A stretch of DNA of 64,000 nucleotides, taken from contig NZ_CP150496.1 of the NCBI RefSeq assembly GCF_038019025.1, positions 1,267,501 to 1,331,500 of the forward strand. The letters run 5' to 3'. The notes beneath the pieces were generated by a model that saw nothing but the letters and a program-made list of their open reading frames with translations, searched no databases and was not told where the DNA came from. This document shows positions 7,156 through 15,223 of the stretch, in pieces; position 1 is the stretch's first letter, and each line of letters starts with the position of its first letter. The translations under genes and the position numbers were made by a program. The DNA comes from Polaribacter marinaquae. Its GTDB lineage: Bacteria; Bacteroidota; Bacteroidia; Flavobacteriales; Flavobacteriaceae.

Positions 7156-7527
7156 ATGAAAATAATTATAGCTGGGAGCAGAAACTTCAACAACTATCAA
7201 AAATTAAAGCAAGAATGTGATAAATTTCTCCAGGATTATAAAAATATCGAGATTGTATCTGGAGCTCATTACAAAGGTGCAGACAAATTAGGAGAGCAAT
7301 ACGCGTCCGAAAAAAAAATCAAAATCATAAAATTTCCGGCTGATTGGATAAAATACGGAAAAGCTGCTGGACCTAAAAGAAATAACCAAATGGCAATATA
7401 TGCAGACGCATTAATTGCTTTTTGGGATGGAAAAAGTAAAGGAACAAAAAACATAATTCAACTTGCTAGACAAAGACATTTAAAAACTAGAATAATTCTC
7501 ATTGAAAACGAAATTCTTACTACCTAG
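7156..7527 (+). CDS. DUF2493 (YspA-type SLOG family) protein
   Basis: This 123-aa protein has a Rossmann-like SLOG fold. The N-terminal IIIAGSRNF, the central IVSGAHYKGADKLGEQYA and the later FPADWIKYGKAAGPKRNNQM are the diagnostic blocks for nucleotide or nucleotide-sugar binding in this family. Members are frequent in phages and mobile elements and are thought to bind or process nucleotides, but the reaction is not established. The gene ends at a strong bidirectional terminator. Confidence 0.85.
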   Translation: MKIIIAGSRNFNNYQKLKQECDKFLQDYKNIEIVSGAHYKGADKLGEQYASEKKIKIIKFPADWIKYGKAAGPKRNNQMAIYADALIAFWDGKSKGTKNIIQLARQRHLKTRIILIENEILTT

Positions 7528-7537
7528 TCAATGAAAA

Positions 7538-7579
7538 AAAAAAAGAATACCCAGTACTAAAACTAGGTATTCTTTTTTT
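7538..7579. terminator. Bidirectional intrinsic terminator
   Basis: An A-run and GAATACC (7545-7551) pair with GGTATTC (7566-7572) and a T-run. It serves the plus-strand DUF2493 gene and the minus-strand gene ending at 7563, and overlaps the latter's last codons. Confidence 0.85.
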
Positions 7580-7751
7580 GCTTTCTAAAAAACAACCACT
7601 TTAATAATGTAGAAACAGAAAAACTAACAATTGCTCCAATAACAGCCATAATAATAGTAAAAAGTATATCGTCTAAACTAATAGTAAAAACTGTAGAAAG
7701 TAATGTTCCCCCAACAACACCTGACTTTATTTGTATATCGTTCTGAAACAT
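7563..7751 (-). CDS. Small membrane protein, holin-like
   Basis: This 62-aa protein has a short polar N-terminus, two hydrophobic stretches (about residues 13-25 and 28-54, TIIMAVIGAIVSFSVSTLL) and a basic tail (FFRKQKKNT). Its size, positive tail and place after a DUF5675 gene fit a phage-type holin or lysis accessory protein, but no family is recognised. Only three bases separate it from the next membrane-protein gene. Confidence 0.6.
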   Translation of the reverse strand: MFQNDIQIKSGVVGGTLLSTVFTISLDDILFTIIMAVIGAIVSFSVSTLLKWLFFRKQKKNT

Positions 7752-7754
7752 ATT

Positions 7755-7973
7755 TTATTCATCCTTTTTTTCCTCAGAAACAACAGCTTGACTAACTGCT
7801 GTAGCTACAGTTCCTGCAACAGTCATATAGGTTGCCACAGTAATTATTGCAGCAGGTATACTAACAGGAGCTGCAATAATAGCACCTCCTGCAGTAGCTA
7901 ATGCAATACCTATATTTCTTAATACTCTAAAAAATTTCGGAGTTGGTTTTTTATAACGTTCTATAATTTTCAT
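7755..7973 (-). CDS. Small alanine-rich membrane protein
   Basis: This 72-aa protein has a basic N-terminus (MKIIERYKKPTPKFFRVLR) followed by a long hydrophobic region of Ala, Ile, Val and Gly (about residues 22-62, possibly two helices) and an acidic-basic end (SEEKKDE). It overlaps the DUF5675 gene by 23 bases. A role in membrane permeabilisation next to a lysis-type gene is plausible but inferred. I recall similar proteins in Bacteroidota mobile regions. Confidence 0.65.
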   Translation of the reverse strand: MKIIERYKKPTPKFFRVLRNIGIALATAGGAIIAAPVSIPAAIITVATYMTVAGTVATAVSQAVVSEEKKDE

Positions 7974-8373
7974 AATTCTGTGATTTAATTTTTAATAGTA
8001 TTTTTTCTTTTCGGTCTTTAGCTTGATAAACTAATGATAATAGTTTCTGTAGTGCATCCTTGGAATATACACCTCTACCAATACCATATAAGTAAGTTAC
8101 AGGAGCAATACAGCCTTGTAAATCTTTTAAGGCATTATTTGCTGGATGAAATAAAATATAGCTTCTCCCTTTGACATTTTTCAAAATCAAATGATGCTGA
8201 AATCGTTTCGAAAATCTAGGAACAACTTCATAGGCTCCTTCAGGAATACAAGAAACATTTCTCTTATTATTTAACCAGGGTAACTCAATGGTATGACAAA
8301 GAAAATTATCAGAAGAAAAGAGAGTACCGTTAGTACCCTCTTTAAAATAAGCTCTTTGAAGCACTAACTCCAT
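7951..8373 (-). CDS. DUF5675 family phage-type protein
   Basis: This is a 140-aa protein. Diagnostic blocks are the N-terminal LVLQRAYFKEGTNGTLF, LCHTIELPW, SCIPEGAYEVVPR and FHPANNALKDLQGCIAP. The His-to-Cys arrangement near HPAN...GC resembles the active site of YkuD-like transpeptidase folds, so action on peptidoglycan is possible but unproven. Homologues are common in Bacteroidota prophages and tailed-phage remnants. The gene starts two bases downstream of the 251-aa gene and overlaps a membrane-protein gene, as in lysis cassettes. Confidence 0.75.
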   Translation of the reverse strand: MELVLQRAYFKEGTNGTLFSSDNFLCHTIELPWLNNKRNVSCIPEGAYEVVPRFSKRFQHHLILKNVKGRSYILFHPANNALKDLQGCIAPVTYLYGIGRGVYSKDALQKLLSLVYQAKDRKEKILLKIKSQNYENYRTL

Positions 8374-8375
8374 TA

Positions 8376-9131
8376 TTACGGAGTATCAATTGTAACAACA
8401 GATAGCGCATTGTAAGCACCATTTTTAAGGGCATACATTTCTCCATTCACCTCTTGATAAAACTCTACACCTAAAACCTGTACTACTGGTAATGTAGAAT
8501 TAGCAGTAATTGTTGCAGATAATGCAATTGCAGCAGTATTTGCAGCAGTATAAGGCAAAATTGCTGTTTCATCATTTTCAAATGTTGAAGTTTCATTTAC
8601 AAAATCTAATTCAGAAGCCCCCATTACTACTTTAAAATGGGTAGTTCCTGCAGGTGCAGCAATTCTAACAGTTGGTGAAAATGCAGCCAAATCTAAAGTG
8701 GTATCTCCAGAAACTCTGTCAAATGTTTTTGTAAATGCAGCAAATAAAGTTGCTCCTAACTTTCCATTCAAATTGAATTCAAAACCCTCTAAAAGGTTTA
8801 AGTTTCCATCTTGCAACGTTCTTAAACCTCTTTCATTAGTCGTATCTGTCTTTGTGATAGCCACTAAAGATTTTGTCAAACGAGAGACAACTCTTTTGTC
8901 CTTTGCATTTTGCAAAAGCACACGAATTGCATTTCGCAATACTTTACCACCTTTACCTGCTCTTCCAAATTCAGAACCATTTTCACGAGTTCTTTGAAAG
9001 GCAGGATCATTCTGGATTCTATTTTTATCCACACCGCCTTTTTCTCGAGCTAAATGTCCATCTGCTGTTTTGTAAAAAGAAATACCTCCGATAGTTCCTT
9101 TTAATTTAATAATTCCGGTTTGTTTTGCCAT
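8376..9131 (-). CDS. Conserved Bacteroidota mobile-region protein of unknown function (251 aa)
   Basis: The N-terminal half is strongly patterned: MAKQTGIIKLKGTIGGISFY, then LAREKGGVDKNRI and FQRTRENGSEFGRAGKGGK. This basic, glycine-rich part could bind nucleic acid or pack in an assembly. The C-terminal half is Ala/Thr-rich and beta-strand-like. There is no signal peptide. I remember close relatives in many flavobacterial genomes next to DUF5675 and small membrane proteins, but no known function. A structural phage or phage-like particle protein is one idea. It is the first gene of its operon. Confidence 0.7.
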   Translation of the reverse strand: MAKQTGIIKLKGTIGGISFYKTADGHLAREKGGVDKNRIQNDPAFQRTRENGSEFGRAGKGGKVLRNAIRVLLQNAKDKRVVSRLTKSLVAITKTDTTNERGLRTLQDGNLNLLEGFEFNLNGKLGATLFAAFTKTFDRVSGDTTLDLAAFSPTVRIAAPAGTTHFKVVMGASELDFVNETSTFENDETAILPYTAANTAAIALSATITANSTLPVVQVLGVEFYQEVNGEMYALKNGAYNALSVVTIDTP

Positions 9132-9200
9132 AATTTTTACTTTTTTTATGATTAATATTTCAAATCACGTAACTTTATGACTTACTAAAGAAAAAGAGAA

Positions 9201-9264
9201 ACCGATTAAAACCATTCTTACCGATTAAACCTAAATACTCCTAAAATGACACTACTGGTTTTAA
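9201..9264. promoter_or_regulatory. Candidate operator between divergent genes
   Basis: A 10-bp direct repeat ACCGATTAAA lies at 9201-9210 and 9220-9229, 19 bp apart. An inverted repeat pairs TTAAAACCA (9206-9214) with TGGTTTTAA (9256-9264). Both sit between the minus-strand operon starting at 9131 and the plus-strand small gene at 9289, where a regulator would bind. Confidence 0.4.
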
Positions 9265-9288
9265 ATATGGTTAAAGCATAGATAAAGT

Positions 9289-9486
9289 ATGATGATTACA
9301 AAAAGAGCATGTATATATCCAAAAGACATTCAACGCATTACAGGTCGAAGTGAGCGTTATGGGCGTAAACTTTTAAATCAAATCAAAGAACACTTGGACA
9401 AAAAGCCTCATCAATTTGTTACTATCAATGAATTTTCAGAATATTCTGGGATTGAAATAGACATTATTAATCTGTATATTAATTAG
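9289..9486 (+). CDS. Small HTH-like, excisionase-like protein
   Basis: This 65-aa basic protein (ATG at 9289 or 9292) has IYPKDIQRITGRSERYGRKL, a helix-turn-helix-like pattern, followed by a second helical unit (FVTINEFSEYSGI). Similar short proteins are common beside integrases in Bacteroidota elements. No intact integrase is near, so it may be a leftover regulator or excision factor. Function is inferred from size, charge and context only. Confidence 0.55.
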   Translation: MMITKRACIYPKDIQRITGRSERYGRKLLNQIKEHLDKKPHQFVTINEFSEYSGIEIDIINLYIN

Positions 9487-9536
9487 TTGCAAAATTACTT
9501 TTATAAATCATAAAATTTGCGTAAATTTATGTTGGA

Positions 9537-9562
9537 TTGTATGTATAAGCGTATTATATTTG
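9537..9562 (+). promoter_or_regulatory. Bacteroidota-type promoter without an obvious gene
   Basis: TATATTTG at 9555-9562 matches the -7 consensus TAnnTTTG exactly, with TTG elements about 15-20 bases upstream. No open reading frame follows before the terminator at 9704-9739, so the transcript would be a roughly 170-nt RNA. Confidence 0.5.
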
Positions 9563-9610
9563 CACCACTTTTGTATAAAGCAATTCAAAACGAAAGTTCT
9601 TATCATTAAA

Positions 9611-9697
9611 GTTACCTATTCGGTTACCTCAAAAAGGAGATAATTTGTAACTAATTGATAATTAAAGATATTAGAGTGGTAGTTATAATCCTGCCAC
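9611..9697 (+). other. Possible small RNA body or attachment-site remnant
   Basis: GTTACC is repeated at 9611-9616 and 9623-9628 with a 12-bp period. GTGGTAG (9676-9682) and CTGCCAC (9691-9697) form a 7-bp stem (one G-T pair) around the eight-base loop TTATAATC, superficially like a tRNA T-arm. The remaining tRNA arms are absent. An integrase arm-site plus core, or a structured small RNA, would both fit. Confidence 0.35.
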
Positions 9698-9703
9698 CCC
9701 GAC

Positions 9704-9739
9704 AAAAAGCTTAAAAATCAGAAGATTTTTAAGCTTTTT
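9704..9739. terminator. Strong bidirectional intrinsic terminator
   Basis: A perfect 16-bp stem (9704-9719 with 9724-9739) with loop AGAA and flanking A and T runs. It ends the minus-strand FGE gene, whose stop codon overlaps its edge, and any transcript from the 9555 promoter. Confidence 0.9.
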
Positions 9740-10833
9740 TATTTTTCTAACATTTCTTTGGTAACTACTGTTCTAAAACCAATGTGGTCTGAGCTAGAAC
9801 TTGGTTCCATTCCCATTCTTGCTGATATTCTAAAACTTGCGCAGTATGATTCGTGACATAAAAATGATCCACCTTTCATAACATATTCTAATTGATAAGG
9901 ATTTGCCGGCGAATATGATTTTTCAGCTCCTTTTGGATTGTTTAAAACTTCATCTTTGTTTAAAGATTTATAGTAATTTACATTAAACAAGTCTGAAGTC
10001 ATTTCCCAAACATTACCTGCCATATCATACAAACCAATATCATTAGCTGGATAAGAACTTACAGGAGAAATGTATTCAAAACCGTCTACCGAGTTATTTT
10101 CTGTAGGAAAAGTTCCTTGCCAAGTATTAGCGTTGTTATTTAAAGCCTCTTTATTATTACCCCAAACAAAAATATTGTCATTATTTAAACCTTGCGCAGC
10201 AGCTTCCCATTCTGCTTCTGTTGGCAACCTTCTGTTTGCCCATTTGCAATACGCCAATGCATCACTATAACTCACGTGCACAACAGGATAATTGTCTTTA
10301 CCTTCTATAGAACTTCCTGGTCCTTCTGGATGTTTCCAATTTGCGCCAATTTTCCAACTCCACCATTGCTGATAATTATTCATAGAAACAATTTTACCTG
10401 CGTTTTTATTAAAAATTAAACTTCCTGGTTGTAAAATAGAATCGGCAGGCTTTGGAGTATTTGGCGGTAAATCCTTTTTAATTTCATCCCAATCAATAGG
10501 CTTTTCTGCAGTGGTAATATAGTTCGTAGCTTCTACAAATTTTCTAAACTGAAGGTTTGTAACTTCATTTTTATCAATATAAAATCCGTCTACATATACT
10601 TCGTGGGCCGGTTTTTCTCTCATCATTGCAAATTGGTCACCTTCTTTAGCGCCCATCAAAAATGTTTTTGAGTCGACCCAAACCATTCCCTTTGGCATAA
10701 CAGACTTCCTTTTTTTTACGGATAATGAATTGTCGATAGAGGTTTTATTTTGCTCTTTCTTTTGGTTACAACCAGTAAAAAAAAGAAAACTAAACACTGC
10801 TAAAGAAACAGTTAAGTATTTATTGATAATCAT
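9739..10833 (-). CDS. Lipoprotein formylglycine-generating enzyme (sulfatase-modifying factor)
   Basis: This 364-aa protein begins with a lipoprotein signal ending in FLFFTGC. The SUMF1 fold follows (GMVWVDSKTFLMGA, DEIKKDLPPNTPKP, YCKWANRRLPTEAEWEAA, GLYDMAGNVWEM). Near the end GGSFLCHESYC carries cysteines 326 and 331, matching the active-site pair of true FGEs. It would convert a cysteine in sulfatases to formylglycine in the periplasm, which fits a marine bacterium degrading sulfated polysaccharides. No sulfatase gene is in the window. This contrasts with GldJ at 51089, which has the same fold without the cysteines. Confidence 0.88.
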   Translation of the reverse strand: MIINKYLTVSLAVFSFLFFTGCNQKKEQNKTSIDNSLSVKKRKSVMPKGMVWVDSKTFLMGAKEGDQFAMMREKPAHEVYVDGFYIDKNEVTNLQFRKFVEATNYITTAEKPIDWDEIKKDLPPNTPKPADSILQPGSLIFNKNAGKIVSMNNYQQWWSWKIGANWKHPEGPGSSIEGKDNYPVVHVSYSDALAYCKWANRRLPTEAEWEAAAQGLNNDNIFVWGNNKEALNNNANTWQGTFPTENNSVDGFEYISPVSSYPANDIGLYDMAGNVWEMTSDLFNVNYYKSLNKDEVLNNPKGAEKSYSPANPYQLEYVMKGGSFLCHESYCASFRISARMGMEPSSSSDHIGFRTVVTKEMLEK

Positions 10834-11011
10834 TTAATAATATAATTTTATAGTTTATGGTTAAATAATTTCGTATCTTTTAATTTAGAAATATCTATTG
10901 TAAATATATGTTTTTAAAGGAAAAACACTACAAACTAATTCTTAAAAATTATAAACCTAGGTATTACTCTATTTTCAAAACTATAAAAAAATAGTATTAA
11001 CAAAATATTAT

Positions 11012-11041
11012 TGTTTAACTAAATTGAAATATCGTTAAACA
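11012..11041. promoter_or_regulatory. Operator-like inverted repeat upstream of the TetR-like operon
   Basis: TGTTTAAC (11012-11019) and GTTAAACA (11034-11041) are perfect 8-bp inverted arms, centres 22 bp apart. The repeat covers the likely -33 element (TTG at 11024) of the promoter whose -7 element is TATCTTTA at 11046-11053. An almost identical element lies at 19558-19587. Repressor binding here, perhaps by the TetR-like product, is inferred. Confidence 0.6.
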
Positions 11042-11071
11042 TTCGTATCTTTACATAAAATTTAATCAATT

Positions 11072-11725
11072 ATGGCTCGTAAGAAAAACATCACAAAAGA
11101 CAATTTAATTTCTTGGTACATGGAGTTTGTACTAGAAAATAACCATGACCCTAAAACTGTTTTTAGTTTTGCTAAAGAAAACAACTTCGAAGAAGCAGAT
11201 TTTTATAAATTCTACGGTTCTTTTGAAGCTATTAAAGAATCTATATTTAGCGAATTTTTTAACCACACCATAAAAATTTTAGCAAAAAGTGAAGACTACC
11301 CTACCTACGACGCTAGAAATAAATTGTTAAGTTTTTATTTTACCTTTTTTGAAATCTTAACCGCAAATAGAAGCTATGTTGTTTATGCATTAAAAGAAAA
11401 CAACGACTTAAAAAGTTTAAAATACCTAAAGGAGTTACGTGAAGATTATAAAATTTTTGTTAGCAATATTGGTATCGAAAAAATTGACCTTAAGCAAGAA
11501 AAGCTAGAAAAAATACAAAGTAAAACTATACAAGAATCTTCTTGGTTGCAGTTAATTGTTACCATGAAATTTTGGTTAGACGACACCTCTCCTTCTTTTG
11601 AAAAGACGGATATATTTATTGAAAAATCTATTAATGCCAGGTTTGATTTAATTGATGTAAAACCCTTAAAAAGCATTATCGATTTTGGAAAATTTATACT
11701 TAAAGAAAAAATTAACTTTAATTAA
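11072..11725 (+). CDS. TetR-like transcriptional regulator
   Basis: This 217-aa protein has an N-terminal three-helix DNA-binding domain in the first 60 residues (ITKDNLISWYMEF, KTVFSFAKENNFEEADFYKF) and an all-helical C-terminal domain. The spacing suits TetR though the recognition helix is divergent. It leads an operon with a UbiB/ABC1 kinase, flavin reductase-like protein, SDR and photolyases, so it may control the light-stress genes, and the inverted repeat just upstream would fit autoregulation. The ligand is unknown. Confidence 0.75.
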   Translation: MARKKNITKDNLISWYMEFVLENNHDPKTVFSFAKENNFEEADFYKFYGSFEAIKESIFSEFFNHTIKILAKSEDYPTYDARNKLLSFYFTFFEILTANRSYVVYALKENNDLKSLKYLKELREDYKIFVSNIGIEKIDLKQEKLEKIQSKTIQESSWLQLIVTMKFWLDDTSPSFEKTDIFIEKSINARFDLIDVKPLKSIIDFGKFILKEKINFN

Positions 11726-11730
11726 TACCA

Positions 11731-13035
11731 ATGAAAACAATAGACTCTATACCGACTTCAAAAATTCAAAGAGCTTCTAAATTAGTTACTACAGGTGCTA
11801 AAATCGGAGTTAATTATTTAAAGTATTATGGTGATAAAATCACAAAATCAGAAGGAGAAGCAAAAGCAAAGTTAAACGAAAACAATGCAGAAGATATTTA
11901 TGATGGCTTAAAACAATTAAAAGGAAGTGCACTAAAAGTAGCGCAAATGTTAAGCATGGAAAAAAGTATTTTGCCACAAGCTTATGTAGAAAAATTTTCC
12001 TTATCACAATTTTCTGTTCCGCCACTTTCACCTGCACTAGTTACAAAGACTTTTAAACGTTATTTTGGTAAAAATCCGAATGAAATTTATGACAAATTTG
12101 ATGCTGTATCTATAAACGCAGCTAGTATTGGCCAAGTGCACAAAGCAGAAAAAAATGGTAAAAAATTAGCTGTAAAGATTCAATATCCGGGTGTTGCAGA
12201 TAGTATTGCATCAGATTTATCTTTGGTAAAACCAATTGCTATCAAAATGTTTAATATTAGAGGTAAAGATTCTGATAAATATTTTAAAGAAGTAGAAAAC
12301 AAATTGGTAGAAGAAACCAATTACGTTTTAGAAGTAGCACAAAGTAAAGAAATTGTTGCCGCTTGTAAACACATACCAAATCTTAACTTTCCAGAATATT
12401 ATGCAGATTTATCTTCGGATAGAATTATTACAATGGATTGGATGAATGGTGTGCATTTATCAGAATTTTCTACAAACAATACAGAAACAGCAACAAAAAT
12501 TGGGCAAGCACTTTGGGACTTTTATATGTTTCAAATTCATAAATTAAAAAAAGTACATGCAGATCCACATCCAGGAAACTTTTTAATCTCTCCAGAAAAT
12601 GAATTAATTGTAATTGATTTTGGTTGTATGAAAACAATACCAAATGATTTTTATGTTCCTTATTTTGAATTGGCAAAAAAAGAAAATATTTCGAATCCTG
12701 TTTATTTTGAAGAAAAATTATTCGAATTAGAAATATTAAGAAAAGACGATTCTAAAGAAGAACTAGATTTCTTTAGAGCGATGTTTCATGAAATGTTAAG
12801 TTTATTTACACAACCTTTTCATGAAGAAAACTTTGACTTCTCTGATGAAAATTTCTTTGGAAAAATATCTGATTTAGGACAAAAATATGCTAAAAGCACT
12901 GAGTTAAAAAACATGAATGGTAACAGAGGCTCTAAACACTTTATATACATCAACAGAACATTTTTTGGTTTGTATAATTTAATGCATGATTTAAAAGCGA
13001 CCAATATCAAAATAAATAATTTTAAAAATTTATAA
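11731..13035 (+). CDS. ABC1/AarF/UbiB-family atypical kinase
   Basis: This 434-aa protein has the family hallmarks. The N-terminal KGSALKVAQML stands for the KxGQ-type motif, followed by ASIGQVHKA (Ala-rich loop), LAVKIQYPG (invariant lysine), KVHADPHPGNFL (catalytic loop) and VIDFGCMK (metal-binding DFG). These proteins are linked to ubiquinone or lipid-related processes; in Flavobacteria, which use menaquinone, the role is not known. It begins six bases after the TetR-like gene and overlaps the next start by one base (TAATG), so it is co-translated within the light-stress operon. Confidence 0.88.
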   Translation: MKTIDSIPTSKIQRASKLVTTGAKIGVNYLKYYGDKITKSEGEAKAKLNENNAEDIYDGLKQLKGSALKVAQMLSMEKSILPQAYVEKFSLSQFSVPPLSPALVTKTFKRYFGKNPNEIYDKFDAVSINAASIGQVHKAEKNGKKLAVKIQYPGVADSIASDLSLVKPIAIKMFNIRGKDSDKYFKEVENKLVEETNYVLEVAQSKEIVAACKHIPNLNFPEYYADLSSDRIITMDWMNGVHLSEFSTNNTETATKIGQALWDFYMFQIHKLKKVHADPHPGNFLISPENELIVIDFGCMKTIPNDFYVPYFELAKKENISNPVYFEEKLFELEILRKDDSKEELDFFRAMFHEMLSLFTQPFHEENFDFSDENFFGKISDLGQKYAKSTELKNMNGNRGSKHFIYINRTFFGLYNLMHDLKATNIKINNFKNL

Positions 13036-13652
13036 TGGCATTTTTCAATTTTGAAGACATACAATCCTTAGAAAAAATTTATAAAATTAATTTAATAAAT
13101 AGTTGTTCTGGCTTTAAGTCTGCCAACTTATTAGGTTCAATTTCTAAGGAAGGTGTTAGCAATGTAGCTGTTTTTAGTTCTGTAACACATTTAGGTTCTA
13201 ATCCGCCAACATTAGGTTTTATTTTAAGACCAACAACAGTGCCTAGAAATACGTACAAAAACATAAAAGATAACGGATATTTCACAATAAATCATATTTA
13301 TGAAGACATTATAGAAGATGCGCATCACACTTCTGCCAAATATCCAGAAAATGTATCAGAATTTGATAAAACTGATTTGGAAGAAGAATTCAAAGGAAAT
13401 CATAATGCTCCTTTTGTAAAAAATTGTCCTGTACAAATGTGTATGAAATTTGTTGAAGAAGTATATGTTTCTTCTAACGACGTTATGCTTATTGTAGCAC
13501 AAATTGAAGAGCTTTATATAAAAGACACTCTTTTACAAGAAGACGGTTTGGTAAATTTATCTCTAGGTAACGTTACTACTATTAATGGTTTAGACAGTTA
13601 TGCCATACCAAAATTTAAAAAACAATTAAGTTACCAAAGACCAAAAAAATAA
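13035..13652 (+). CDS. Flavin reductase-like FMN-binding protein
   Basis: This 205-aa protein has a split-barrel FMN-binding fold: NSCSGFKSANLLGSIS, then VAVFSSVTHLGSNPPTLGFI and NTYKNIKDNGYFTIN. Such proteins use NAD(P)H to reduce flavin or act as flavoprotein oxidoreductases. Here, supplying or handling reduced flavin for neighbouring FAD photolyases is an attractive but unproven idea. Its start overlaps the kinase stop codon. Confidence 0.8.
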   Translation: MAFFNFEDIQSLEKIYKINLINSCSGFKSANLLGSISKEGVSNVAVFSSVTHLGSNPPTLGFILRPTTVPRNTYKNIKDNGYFTINHIYEDIIEDAHHTSAKYPENVSEFDKTDLEEEFKGNHNAPFVKNCPVQMCMKFVEEVYVSSNDVMLIVAQIEELYIKDTLLQEDGLVNLSLGNVTTINGLDSYAIPKFKKQLSYQRPKK

Positions 13653-13658
13653 AGGCGT

Positions 13659-15080
13659 ATGAAAATTCTTGTTACAGGTGCAACGGGTTATATTGGTAAA
13701 AGATTAATACCGTTATTAATTAACGACGGTCACACCATAGTTTGCCCTGTACGAGATAAAAAAAGAGCTCAAAATTATTACAAAAATCAAAAAAACATTG
13801 AATTAATTGAAGCCGATTTTTTAAACGGACATACTTTAGAGGCAATTCCTAAAGATATAGATATTGCCTACTATTTAATTCATTCTATGTCTAATTCAGC
13901 TAAAGAATTTCATACTTTAGAAGAAAAATGCGCATTCAACTTTAAACGCTTTGCAGAGAAATCTAATTTACAACAAGTAATTTATTTAAGCGGAATTACA
14001 AACGACACAAACCTTTCGAAGCACTTATTATCTAGAAAAAATGTAGAAAACGCATTGGCTTCAGATACGTATGCATTAACAACTTTTAAAGCAGGTATTA
14101 TTGTAGGTTCTGGTAGTTCTTCTTTTGAAATCATTAGAGATATTGTAGAAAAATTACCTGCTATGATTGCACCTAAATGGCTAAATACAAAGACACAACC
14201 TTTAGCTATTAGAGATGTTTTATCTTTTTTACACAAAGCTTTAAATAAAAAAGAATTATTTAACACATCGCACGATATTTTTGGCCCAGAAGTTTTAACT
14301 TATAAAGAAATGCTATTGCAATTTGCAGAAGTAAGAAAGTTAAAAAGGTACATCTTAACTGTACCTGTTATGACGCCAAAACTGTCTTCTTATTGGTTGT
14401 ATTTTGTTACCTCAACGTCTTATAAATTAGCTAGTTCTCTTGTAAACTCGATGGGTGTAGAAGTTATTGGCAAAAAAGGTGACATAAACAATCTGTTAAA
14501 TGTTAAACCGATGTCTTATAAAGAAGCCGTTAAGTTGGCTTTTAAAAAAATAGAACAAAATAGTATTATTTCTAGTTGGAAAGATTCTTACGTAAGTAGC
14601 GGTAAATTAAAAAATTTTGTACATGAATTTATAAACGTTCCAGAATATGGATGTTTTAAAGATTTTAAAAAGAGAAAAGTTAAAAATAAGAAAAGAGCTC
14701 TTGACAGAATCTGGGCTATAGGTGGAGAAACTGGTTGGTATTATGGCACATTTCTATGGAAAATTAGAGGTTTTATAGATCAACTTTTTGGAGGAGCGGG
14801 CTTAAGACGAGGCAGAAGACATCCTACAGAATTAAATGCTGGTGATGCATTAGACTTTTGGCGTGTTATTTATGCGGATAAAGAAAAAGGAAAACTTCTG
14901 TTGTATGCAGAAATGATTTTACCCGGCGAAGCTTGGTTAGAATTTAAAATTGAAGATGGGCACATCTACCAAACCGCAACATTTAGACCACATGGTTTAG
15001 CAGGTAGATTATATTGGTATTCTGTAATGCCTTTTCACTGGTTTGTTTTTAATGGAATGATACAAAATATTAATAAATAA
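13659..15080 (+). CDS. SDR-family NAD(P)-binding protein with C-terminal DUF2867 domain
   Basis: This 473-aa protein starts with a Rossmann fold, [15 protein letters not shown], in its first 20 residues, with an extended SDR core through about residue 300. The C-terminal 150 residues (from [12 protein letters not shown], with [10 protein letters not shown] and FWRV) correspond to DUF2867. Two-domain proteins of this type accompany photolyases in many bacteria. The substrate is unknown. Only six bases separate it from the flavin reductase-like gene. Confidence 0.85.
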   Translation: MKILVTGATGYIGKRLIPLLINDGHTIVCPVRDKKRAQNYYKNQKNIELIEADFLNGHTLEAIPKDIDIAYYLIHSMSNSAKEFHTLEEKCAFNFKRFAEKSNLQQVIYLSGITNDTNLSKHLLSRKNVENALASDTYALTTFKAGIIVGSGSSSFEIIRDIVEKLPAMIAPKWLNTKTQPLAIRDVLSFLHKALNKKELFNTSHDIFGPEVLTYKEMLLQFAEVRKLKRYILTVPVMTPKLSSYWLYFVTSTSYKLASSLVNSMGVEVIGKKGDINNLLNVKPMSYKEAVKLAFKKIEQNSIISSWKDSYVSSGKLKNFVHEFINVPEYGCFKDFKKRKVKNKKRALDRIWAIGGETGWYYGTFLWKIRGFIDQLFGGAGLRRGRRHPTELNAGDALDFWRVIYADKEKGKLLLYAEMILPGEAWLEFKIEDGHIYQTATFRPHGLAGRLYWYSVMPFHWFVFNGMIQNINK

Positions 15081-15082
15081 TT

Positions 15083-15223
15083 TTGAAAAAACAACACCTT
15101 CCAGAAAAGATTTGCATCGTTTGCAACAGACCATTCAGCTGGCGTAAAAAATGGGAAAAAAACTGGGAAAATGTAAAATATTGTAGTAAAAAATGCAGCA
15201 AAAACAAGAAAATACTGGTTTAG
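15083..15223 (+). CDS. DUF2256 zinc-ribbon-like small protein
   Basis: A 46-aa product starts at the TTG at 15083, three bases after the SDR stop. It contains [20 protein letters not shown] and then [13 protein letters not shown], with CxxC and CxxxC pairs typical of DUF2256, which probably bind zinc. This family is often found next to cryptochrome or photolyase genes. Its last 31 bases overlap the DASH cryptochrome gene in a different frame. The non-ATG start and tight spacing suggest translational coupling. Confidence 0.85.
   Translation: MKKQHLPEKICIVCNRPFSWRKKWEKNWENVKYCSKKCSKNKKILV

Noticed and set aside
8698..8997. Plus-strand reading frames inside the 251-aa gene
   Set aside because: They are antisense shadows with no family resemblance, promoter or plausible neighbours.
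9676..9703. A tRNA or tRNA pseudogene 3' half
   Set aside because: Only a T-arm-like stem is present; no acceptor, D or anticodon arm can be found, so it is not called as tRNA.
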